A DNA stretch of 64,000 nt from Hyphomicrobiales bacterium (GTDB lineage Bacteria; Pseudomonadota; Alphaproteobacteria; Rhizobiales; Rhizobiaceae). Shown here in pieces: positions 57,674 through 64,000 of the stretch (within the stretch, counting starts at the first letter, position 1; every line of letters starts with the position of its first letter). Made by a program: the position numbers and the translations under genes. The notes beneath the pieces were generated by a model, which was not told the origin of the DNA, ran no database searches, and saw only the letters and a program-made list of their open reading frames with translations. The stretch is taken from the NCBI GenBank assembly GCA_900472485.1, contig UCII01000004.1, forward strand, positions 62,001 to 126,000. The letters run 5' to 3'.

Positions 57674-58420
57674 GTGTCCGAGAAAGCCGTAAAACAGCAG
57701 AACGCCCTGTGGGAGAACATCAAGGTCATCGTTCAGGCGCTTGTCCTAGCCATGATCATCCGCACATTTCTCTTTCAGCCATTCACCATCCCGTCAGGCT
57801 CGATGATGCCGACGCTTCTTGTCGGCGATTACATCTTCGTCAACAAGTTCGCCTACGGCTATTCCAAGTATTCAATGCCGTTCTCGCCGGATCTGTTCAG
57901 CGGCCGCATCTTGGGCAGCGAGCCAAAGCGTGGCGACGTCGTGGTCTTCCGCTTCCCGCCAAATCCTGATGTCGACTACATCAAGCGCGTGATCGGTCTG
58001 CCGGGCGACCGCATCCAGGTCAAGAACGACATCCTCTACATCAACGGTCAGGCCGTTCCGCGCGAGCCGCACGGCACCTTCTCGTCGGACTATAGCCAGG
58101 AGCCGGGCGACAACATCGCCGTCTATAGCGAGCGTCTGCCGGATACCGGCAAGGTCTTTGACACGCTGGATCTCTCGCCGAATTCGCGTGGCGACAACAC
58201 TCAGGAATATGTCGTTCCGCCGGGCCATTATTTCATGATGGGCGACAATCGCGACAATTCCGACGACAGTCGTTTCGATGTCGGCTATGTCCCTGCCGAG
58301 AACCTGATCGGCCGCGCCAGCATCATCTTCTTCTCGCTGGGTCACGATACCTCGTTCCGTGAAATCTGGAAATGGCCGACCAACATGCGTTGGGACCGTA
58401 TTTTCAAGGTTGTCGAATGA
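57674..58420 (+). CDS. lepB: Signal peptidase I
   Basis: Removes signal peptides from exported proteins at the inner membrane. A 248-residue S26 protease. Residues 17-35 are the membrane anchor (VIVQALVLAMIIRTFLF); the catalytic serine is S43 in IPSGSMMPTLLVGDYI, the general base lysine K104 in VDYIKRVIGLPGD, and GDNRDNSDDSR is box E. Start is GTG with AAGGA nine bases upstream. The stop overlaps the rnc start as ATGA, so the two are coupled. Confidence 0.97.
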   Translation: MSEKAVKQQNALWENIKVIVQALVLAMIIRTFLFQPFTIPSGSMMPTLLVGDYIFVNKFAYGYSKYSMPFSPDLFSGRILGSEPKRGDVVVFRFPPNPDVDYIKRVIGLPGDRIQVKNDILYINGQAVPREPHGTFSSDYSQEPGDNIAVYSERLPDTGKVFDTLDLSPNSRGDNTQEYVVPPGHYFMMGDNRDNSDDSRFDVGYVPAENLIGRASIIFFSLGHDTSFREIWKWPTNMRWDRIFKVVE

Positions 58421-59136
58421 CGAAGGCGCAGACGCTCTCCCAGGCGGATCGTGCCAGGCTTGAGGTCGTTATCGGCCACGAATTCGCCGAAAAGGAGCGT
58501 CTCGACCGCGCGCTGACCCATGCCAGCGCGCGGACGCACAAGACGGGCAACTATGAACGGCTGGAATTTCTCGGCGACCGTGTTCTCGGCTTGTGCATCG
58601 CAGAGTTGCTTTTCAAGACCTTCGGCGCAGCGACGGAAGGCGAGCTTTCGGTACGTCTCAACCAGCTGGTGAGTGCAGAAACCTGCGCCGAAGTCGCCGA
58701 TGAGATGGAGCTGCATCTCTATATCCGCACCGGCGCTGACGTGAAGAAACTGACGGGCAAGCGCATGCTCAACGTGCGCGCCGATGTCGTCGAAAGCCTG
58801 ATTGCAGCACTCTATCTGGATGGCGGGCTCGAAGTCGCCCGCGCCTTCATCCTGCGTTTCTGGGAGCGCCGCGCTATTCGGCCGGAAGGCGCAAGGCGCG
58901 ACGCCAAGACGGAGCTGCAGGAGTGGGCGCATGCGAAATTCGGCGTCACTCCGGTCTACAGGGTTGATGATCGTAGCGGACCGGATCATGATCCACGCTT
59001 CACTGTGACGGTAGAAGTGAAGGGAACAGCGCCTGAAACGGGAATAGAACGCTCCAAGCGTGCGGCCGAACAGATGGCGGCGACACGGATCCTGGAACGC
59101 GAAGGTATATGGCAGCCTCAGCTGACTGAGAAGTGA
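58417..59136 (+). CDS. rnc: Ribonuclease III
   Basis: Cleaves double-stranded RNA, including rRNA precursors. A 239-residue protein with the nuclease signature ERLEFLGDRVLGL at residues 47-59, the metal-binding D and E residues (NVRADVVESLIAALYLDGG near 127-145) and a C-terminal double-stranded RNA-binding domain (TELQEWAHAKFGVTPVYRV to AAEQMAATRILE). The start ATG overlaps the lepB stop by four bases; a frame back to 58372 exists but is not needed. Directly followed by era. Confidence 0.97.
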   Translation: MTKAQTLSQADRARLEVVIGHEFAEKERLDRALTHASARTHKTGNYERLEFLGDRVLGLCIAELLFKTFGAATEGELSVRLNQLVSAETCAEVADEMELHLYIRTGADVKKLTGKRMLNVRADVVESLIAALYLDGGLEVARAFILRFWERRAIRPEGARRDAKTELQEWAHAKFGVTPVYRVDDRSGPDHDPRFTVTVEVKGTAPETGIERSKRAAEQMAATRILEREGIWQPQLTEK

Positions 59137-59156
59137 CTGCCGGAGAATTGTGGAAA

Positions 59157-60101
59157 ATGACCAATCAGCAGGACACGCCCGCCGAAGACGGCGCGGTTGA
59201 ACATATTGGCCCAACGCATTCGGGCTTCGTCGCTCTTATCGGCCCCACTAATGCCGGTAAGTCGACGTTGGTCAATCGGCTCGTGGGCGCAAAGGTCTCG
59301 ATCGTCAGCCACAAGGTGCAGACGACGCGCGCCATCGTGCGCGGCATTGCCATTCACAACAACGCGCAGATCGTCTTCATGGACACGCCCGGCATATTCA
59401 AGCCGCGCCGCCGGCTTGATCGCGCCATGGTGACGTCCGCTTGGGGCGGAGCCAAGGATGCCGACCTCATCATGCTGTTGATCGACAGCGAACGTGGTCT
59501 GCGCGGCGATGCCGAGGCCATCCTGGAAGGACTGAAGGACGTTTCCCAGCCGAAGATCCTGGTCTTGAACAAGATCGACCGCGTCCGCCGCGAGGACCTG
59601 CTGGCGCTTGCTGCCGCCGCCAATGAGAAGATCGCTTTCGAGCAGACCTTCATGATCTCGGCGGAGAACGGCTCTGGCTGCGACGACGTGATGGACTATC
59701 TGGCAAAGACCCTACCGGAAGGTCCCTGGTATTATCCTGAGGATCAGATTTCGGACCTGCCGATGCGCCAGCTCGCCGCCGAAATTACCCGGGAAAAGCT
59801 GTTTTTGCGCCTGCACCAGGAGCTTCCCTATTCCTCGCATGTCGAGACCGAGAAATGGGAAGAGCGAAAGGATGGCTCGGTTCGCATCGAACAGGTGATC
59901 TATGTCGAGCGCGATAGCCAGAAGAAGATTGCGCTCGGCAAAGGTGGCGAGACGATCAAGGCGATTTCGACCGCGTCGCGCAAGGAACTCTCCGAAATTC
60001 TGGAGCAGCCCGTGCACCTCTTCCTCTTCATCAAGGTCCGCGAAAACTGGGGCGATGACCCCGAGCGCTTCCGAGAAATGGGCCTCGACTTCCCGCATTG
60101 A
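59157..60101 (+). CDS. era: GTPase Era
   Basis: Essential GTPase for 16S rRNA maturation and 30S assembly. 314 residues: G1 motif GPTNAGKST (29-37, threonine where Era usually has N), G3 DTPG near 85, G4 NKID near 145, and a C-terminal KH domain with the RNA-binding GKGGETIKAI near 262. I choose MTNQQDTP as start. A GTG at 59133 would overlap the rnc stop as GTGA and give eight more residues. Classic lepB-rnc-era order. Confidence 0.96.
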   Translation: MTNQQDTPAEDGAVEHIGPTHSGFVALIGPTNAGKSTLVNRLVGAKVSIVSHKVQTTRAIVRGIAIHNNAQIVFMDTPGIFKPRRRLDRAMVTSAWGGAKDADLIMLLIDSERGLRGDAEAILEGLKDVSQPKILVLNKIDRVRREDLLALAAAANEKIAFEQTFMISAENGSGCDDVMDYLAKTLPEGPWYYPEDQISDLPMRQLAAEITREKLFLRLHQELPYSSHVETEKWEERKDGSVRIEQVIYVERDSQKKIALGKGGETIKAISTASRKELSEILEQPVHLFLFIKVRENWGDDPERFREMGLDFPH

Positions 60102-60188
60102 TCTGCGCTTGCGTTCCTCGAACGCTTTATATTACAGTGGCTTATAGGGGCATATTCTGTTTGCCGCTGTAATTTGAGGGGTTGTATC

Positions 60189-60944
60189 ATGGCGAAGGCA
60201 GCCGGGACGGTCCATGGACGGCGCACGCCTTGCCAGCAATGTCCGCTGAGATCCCTGCCTCATTTCCGAGAGTTCGAGCGTGACGAGCTGAATTTCATCA
60301 GCGGCTTCAAGAAGGGTGAGCTTCTTGTCGATGCCGGTGCCACGATCTTCCTCGAAGGCGCGCATAGCGCTCACCTTTTCACCATCCTCTCCGGCTGGGG
60401 CTTCCGGTACAAGACACTGGAAGACGGCCGCCGCCAGATCCTGAACTACGTAATGCCCGGCGATCTCATCGGATTGCAGGGGTCGATCATGGGCGAGATG
60501 CAGCATTCGACGGAAGCACTCTCGCCAATATCGCTCTGTGTTTTCGAGCGCACGGAGCTGATGACGCTCTATAATTCTCATGCCTCGCTGGCCTATGATC
60601 TGACCTGGATCGCATCGCGCGAGGAGCGGATTCTCGATGAGCATCTGCTGAGCATCGGCCGCCGCTCCGCGATGGAGCGGGCAGCCTATCTCATTGCATA
60701 TCTGCACCAGCGCGCCAGCACTCTGCGCCTTTTCAACGGCAGCAAGGTCATCCCCATCACGCAGCAGCATGTCGCCGATACGCTCGGCCTCTCGGTCGTC
60801 CATACCAATAAGACTTTGAAAAAGCTGGCGGCTCGAGGGTTGCTCCTTTGGCAGGAGAGGGGCTGCGAGGTTCTGGATGGGAAGGGGCTTGCAGAACTTG
60901 CAGGCTGGGACGGTTTTGATTCGGGCAAGCGCCCCTTCATCTGA
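60189..60944 (+). CDS. Crp/Fnr-family transcriptional regulator
   Basis: A 251-residue regulator with a cyclic-nucleotide-binding-like sensor domain (LVDAGATIFLEGAHSAHLFTILSGWGFRYKTLEDGRRQILNYVMPGDLIG, residues about 45-95) and a C-terminal HTH_CRP domain (ITQQHVADTLGLSVVHTNKTLKKLAARGLL, about 195-225). The N-terminus has TPCQQCPLRSL, a C-x2-C pair as in FNR-like proteins, but not the four cysteines for an oxygen-sensing cluster; signal unknown. Start MAKAAGT has GAGGGG before it. The gene stands apart from its neighbours. Confidence 0.92.
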   Translation: MAKAAGTVHGRRTPCQQCPLRSLPHFREFERDELNFISGFKKGELLVDAGATIFLEGAHSAHLFTILSGWGFRYKTLEDGRRQILNYVMPGDLIGLQGSIMGEMQHSTEALSPISLCVFERTELMTLYNSHASLAYDLTWIASREERILDEHLLSIGRRSAMERAAYLIAYLHQRASTLRLFNGSKVIPITQQHVADTLGLSVVHTNKTLKKLAARGLLLWQERGCEVLDGKGLAELAGWDGFDSGKRPFI

Positions 60945-61273
60945 GCTCGGTCTTTTGACAGACGGCATGTCTTTTTTAAATGCCGACAATAACTGTATCA
61001 GCATAGACTATCGTCATCGTCACTTTTCTACCAGTTTCACCTTTTACTAACCCCGGCTGAAGAAGCGATTGGAGCATGGTGACGAGCCCATAGTACCGCA
61101 GTGCAAAAAGTGCGAAGCGGGTTGGAGGCAAAGTCATGCCACAAGAGACTGAGCCAAGACGGATGGAGCAAACCATCCATTCAATACGGGCCGATGATTG
61201 GCGCCGGAGGGATAGATGCGGGACTTTTTACGGGCGGCGCCGGTGGGCGTATGCGTACAGGGATGGCGCTGAT
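60945..61273. other. Intergenic region before the receiver-domain gene
   Basis: 329 bases. It contains a hairpin with T-rich loop (CGGCAT / ATGCCG near 60962-60985), not a good terminator. A strong ribosome-binding site (GGAGG) precedes an ATG at 61136 that reads into the receiver gene through an arginine-rich stretch. Confidence 0.45.
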
Positions 61274-61645
61274 ATGACGTTTCAGCGCGTGCTTATACTG
61301 GAAGACAATCTCATTATTGCAATGGAGACCGAGGAAATCCTTCGTCTTGTAGGCATTCAGCAGATTGAGATTGCTTCGAATCTGGAACAGGCGGTCAACG
61401 CGATCCATTCCGAACATTATGATTTTGCGATGCTTGACGTGAATCTCGGGGAGTCGACGAGTTTCGGCTTCGCCCGATTGCTGATGGAACGCGGCATTTC
61501 CTTCGGCTTCGTCAGCGGTTATTCCGATACGCTCGATTTTCCGGCTGATCTGCGGCATGTGCCGCTTTTGAACAAGCCTTTCGATGAGCAATCCATGCGC
61601 CTCTTCGTCGAGACGCTGGCCGGCAACTCTCCGCTCGCCATGTGA
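61274..61645 (+). CDS. Stand-alone response-regulator receiver protein
   Basis: A 123-residue single-domain receiver. RVLILEDNLIIAMETEEIL at residues 5-23 carries the acidic pocket, AMLDVNLG near 55 the phospho-acceptor aspartate, FVSGYSD near 79 the switch S/T, and PLLNKPFDE near 100 the conserved lysine. No output domain follows, so it must act by protein contact, for example in a phosphorelay. No histidine kinase is adjacent. An ATG at 61136 with a stronger ribosome-binding site would add 46 arginine-rich residues; I prefer 61274 by family alignment. Confidence 0.85.
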   Translation: MTFQRVLILEDNLIIAMETEEILRLVGIQQIEIASNLEQAVNAIHSEHYDFAMLDVNLGESTSFGFARLLMERGISFGFVSGYSDTLDFPADLRHVPLLNKPFDEQSMRLFVETLAGNSPLAM

Positions 61646-61703
61646 CAGCGGCAGCCATTTGTCCTAAACTCGAATCGCAGAAATCTTTCGGGGCAGCCGG
61701 CCA

Positions 61704-62483
61704 ATGCAATGGCAGGACCATGCGATCATTCTGGGTGTCAAACGTCTCGGCGAGACCAGCGTCGTCGCCGAGGTGATGACGCGTGCCCGTGGTCGCCATA
61801 TGGGACTGGTGCGGTCCGGCCGCTCGCGTGCCATGCAGCCGGTACTGCAGGCCGGCAATCTCGTCGAAGTTACCTGGCGGGCAAGACTGCATGAGCATCT
61901 CGGCGAATTTCGCATGGAGCCGGTGACACTGAGGGCTGCACGGCTGATGGAGACAGCGACCGCCGTCTATGGCGTGCAGGCGATGGCCGCTTTGCTGCGG
62001 CTGCTGCCGGAGCGTGATCCGCATCCACATCTCTACGATGCGCTCGATGTCATCCTTGAAAACCTGCAGAATCCCGCAGATGCCGGCGAACTCTTCGTGC
62101 GCTTCGAGCTTGCCGTGCTGAACGATCTTGGTTTCGGCCTCGATTTGACCGAGTGCGCGGCCACGGGCGTGCGTGAGGATCTGGCTTTCGTCTCGCCGAA
62201 GTCCGGCCGCGCCGTTTGCCGGGCGGCCGGCATGCCCTGGGCGGACAAGATGTTGGCATTGCCACCGTTTTTGACGACCGGAGCTATGATAGCCGCGGAT
62301 CGGGAAAGCCTTTCCGCCGCCTTCCGGCTGACCGGCTACTTTCTGCATCGCCACGTCTACGAGCCGCGTGGCATCGAGATCGCCGCGGCGCGCGACGGTT
62401 TCATGCAGGCCGCCTTGAAGGCGGTTGCGATGGTCTCGGAGGAGAGGCAGCCAAGCACGGCTGCAATGGCAATCGAGCGCTGA
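61704..62483 (+). CDS. recO: DNA repair protein RecO
   Basis: Loads RecA onto single-stranded DNA together with RecR. The 259-residue length matches the family. The N-terminal OB fold starts [39 protein letters not shown] and the helical C-terminal part includes [46 protein letters not shown]. The usual zinc-binding cysteines of some RecO are reduced. It ends the housekeeping run, with an unrelated convergent gene beyond. Confidence 0.95.
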   Translation: MQWQDHAIILGVKRLGETSVVAEVMTRARGRHMGLVRSGRSRAMQPVLQAGNLVEVTWRARLHEHLGEFRMEPVTLRAARLMETATAVYGVQAMAALLRLLPERDPHPHLYDALDVILENLQNPADAGELFVRFELAVLNDLGFGLDLTECAATGVREDLAFVSPKSGRAVCRAAGMPWADKMLALPPFLTTGAMIAADRESLSAAFRLTGYFLHRHVYEPRGIEIAAARDGFMQAALKAVAMVSEERQPSTAAMAIER

Positions 62484-62498
62484 GGCCGCTCTGTAGTC

Positions 62499-63656
62499 TC
62501 AGTTTGGAAGAATACCCTGCTTTTTGGCGTAGGCGGCAAGCGCTGCCGAGATGTCGTCGTTTTCGATGGCGTCACTGAATGAATCGAGCTTGTCATCCCA
62601 TGCATTCCATTCATGTTGAAAGGAAATACGGCGACGCTCTTCCGTCGAAACCGGATAGGGCTTCGGAAACATGGCGATGGCCGTCTCGATGATCGCGGCA
62701 GCATCATTCTTGCCCACGTCACGCAAGGCCTGCGGAACATATTCGGCGAAAGCCCCGCTGGAATTGTAGAAGAACTGGTGCGTTCCGCCGTTAAGCACCT
62801 CGCCCACGAGGATGATCAGGACATAAGTCGTGCGATAGCTCGCCGGCATCGTTTCGATCCGTGCCTTGATCTCGGCCGCCTCGCCGAAGCCGGATGGACC
62901 CGGCAATAATTGATCCTGCAGGTATGACAGGCGTTGCTCGTCGGTAAGGGTCTCGCGTGCATGCTTCAACGCTGCCGCAACGACCGGATCGCGTGCGGCG
63001 TAGGCCTCCACTTCGGCGCGAAACGCCGTTTTGTTGGCAAGCTTTGTCCCGAGTTCCCGCAGCTTGACATCAACGGCTGTGGGCGGCTTCGAAAGATCGG
63101 GCACGATGCCTTCCTGGATACGCAGGAAGCTCTGGGCAAGGAAATCCGAGCGGACTTTGTCTTCGACCGGGTAGTTTGGCCCGAAGGCGGCCATTGCTTC
63201 TGCAACGACTTTCGCACGATCGGAGAAGCCGGCTTCTTGCAAGGCGACAAGCAATTGCGGAGCCAATGTTCCGGCAGGAGCGCTGAAATAGCCATGTAGC
63301 CCCTCGGTGGAGGCGTCGTACGTGTATTCTCCAAGTCCGAGGAGCAGCCGCACCCGCTGAATAGGTACGGGATCCTGGCTCATTTCAGCGAGATAGCCGT
63401 CCCGCCCGTTCGCGATGATAAGCCCCAGATTGGGTGGGTAAGCAAGCGACAGGAGATCGTAATCCGGAATGTGCTGCAAGGAAGCCTCTTGAAATCGATA
63501 GCTGTCCTTCGAGATGGCATCTTGCGCGATGCTCGGGGCGACAGCTGTTACGCCTAGGATGACAAGGGAGAGGATACAGGCCGAGGCCGCTGTAAAACGA
63601 TCTGGCGTTCTTACGGAAATTAAGCCAATCGAGCGGAGGAGCGATTTGATAAACAA
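62499..63656 (-). CDS. Exported protein with two DMP19-like (DUF4375-type) modules
   Basis: A 385-residue protein. A hydrophobic segment at about 22-45 looks like a signal peptide (ASACILSLVILGVTAVAP). The C-terminal part fits DUF4375: VLNGGTHQFFYNSSGAFAEYVPQAL at 287-311, then a P-containing loop and an R-rich helix. The region 118-170 aligns with it (GLHGYFSAPAGTLAPQLLVAL with YPVEDKVR corresponding to YPVSTEER), so it appears to have two modules. The start is TTG with GGGAG six bases upstream; no ATG exists before residue 92. Function unknown; DMP19 proteins mimic DNA in some Neisseria, and no such role is shown here. Converges on recO. Confidence 0.75.
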   Translation of the reverse strand: MFIKSLLRSIGLISVRTPDRFTAASACILSLVILGVTAVAPSIAQDAISKDSYRFQEASLQHIPDYDLLSLAYPPNLGLIIANGRDGYLAEMSQDPVPIQRVRLLLGLGEYTYDASTEGLHGYFSAPAGTLAPQLLVALQEAGFSDRAKVVAEAMAAFGPNYPVEDKVRSDFLAQSFLRIQEGIVPDLSKPPTAVDVKLRELGTKLANKTAFRAEVEAYAARDPVVAAALKHARETLTDEQRLSYLQDQLLPGPSGFGEAAEIKARIETMPASYRTTYVLIILVGEVLNGGTHQFFYNSSGAFAEYVPQALRDVGKNDAAAIIETAIAMFPKPYPVSTEERRRISFQHEWNAWDDKLDSFSDAIENDDISAALAAYAKKQGILPN

Positions 63657-63783
63657 GTTCGGCTCCCGTTATAGGCTTTGCGCGACAGAGTGCCGGCTCG
63701 GCAATAGTTCAGTATCCCGATTGCTTGTACTACTTAGGGTAATTCAAGCATCTTCAAGCCGGCTGTCCAGAATTGCGCGGCGT

Positions 63784-64000
63784 TTATCTGCGCTTGAGCG
63801 CCCAGCCTTCCGACCGCTCCTCAAGCACAGTCACCACATCTCCGATCTTCACCGTGCCTTGGCCGCGCGGTACGGCGTTCCAGCCGAAGAGCGGGCCGGG
63901 GACACGCCGGTCGGCGGACATGCGGATGCGGCCCATGGCGGGCATGGGGTTCGGTACGTCACGCGAGCCCGTCTGCTGATCCTGCGTCGTCATGATGCAG
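63784..64000 (-). CDS. MOSC-domain protein, C-terminal fragment (runs off the window)
   Basis: The frame ends at 63784 and continues past base 64000. The visible 72 residues read MTTQDQQTGSRDVPNP, MPAMGRIRMSADRRVPGPLFG and GQGTVKIGDVVTVLEE in sequence, which is the end of MOSC beta-barrel domains: C-x-T-x(2)-D before the visible part, then FGWN and the VKIGD strand. MOSC proteins transfer sulfur or reduce hydroxylamines with molybdenum cofactor. The ATG at 63993 seen in this frame is internal. Confidence 0.8.
   Translation of the reverse strand, partial: CIMTTQDQQTGSRDVPNPMPAMGRIRMSADRRVPGPLFGWNAVPRGQGTVKIGDVVTVLEERSEGWALKRR

Noticed and set aside
60962..60985. Intrinsic terminator after the Crp/Fnr gene
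   Set aside because: The T-run is in the loop, not behind the stem; pairing is only six bases.

Overview
The window looks like a chromosomal segment of a Rhizobium sensu stricto species (alphaproteobacterium, Rhizobiaceae). This rests on gene content and order, not on a database search: a tandem pair of RopA-type porins, an iolR-C-D-E-B inositol operon, the order smpB, NYN protein, rpoZ, rsh, acpS, lepB, rnc, era, recO, a DUF3563 micro-protein, an Atu4866-family protein, and intergenic palindromic repeats of the rhizobial mosaic type. I see no phage, insertion sequence, integrase or CRISPR array.

Layout. 1-12.5 kb: the start of an RND efflux pump with its membrane-fusion partner, an atypical SDR, ETF-ubiquinone oxidoreductase with a GNAT enzyme, a VapBC module, an Lrp regulator divergent from a DMT exporter, the Mg transporter MgtE with a leader hairpin that may mask its ribosome-binding site, a quinone reductase divergent from an HxlR regulator, and an MFS exporter. 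12.5-19.5 kb: lipid-kinase homologue, a polyamine pair (gamma-glutamylputrescine synthetase-like and class-III aminotransferase) separated by a RIME-like repeat, a Nudix enzyme, and a GT2 glycosyltransferase divergent from a YbhN-like membrane protein. 19.5-22 kb: an ECF42-type sigma factor in one operon with three DGPF/YCII proteins. 22-32 kb: AMP nucleosidase, several small proteins, a HisC-like aminotransferase, a frameshifted formyltransferase of different base composition, SDR/AraC pair, PilZ protein and MATE pump.

32-40.3 kb is the myo-inositol catabolic locus: iolR, iolC (fused to a DUF2090 aldolase-like domain), iolD, iolE and iolB on the minus strand, with a divergent Gfo/Idh/MocA dehydrogenase. 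Three GRAA-N6-TTCC palindromes sit where an IolR repressor would act. 40.4-44 kb: ferredoxin-reductase-like flavoprotein, tRNA-Ser(GCT), LysR/SDR pair and the Atu4866-family protein. 44-47.2 kb: the two ropA genes, with a possible decayed secreted-protein gene before the first.

47.2-64 kb is housekeeping: hydrolase, soluble lytic transglycosylase, dapA, smpB, rpoZ, rsh, acpS, lepB-rnc-era, a Crp/Fnr regulator, a stand-alone receiver protein and recO. It ends with an exported protein built from two DMP19-like modules and the end of a MOSC protein. Points most worth checking are the mgtE leader, the IolR and HxlR operator arrays, the ECF42/DGPF operon, the two-module exported protein, the formyltransferase frameshift and the homologous blocks shared by the two porins.
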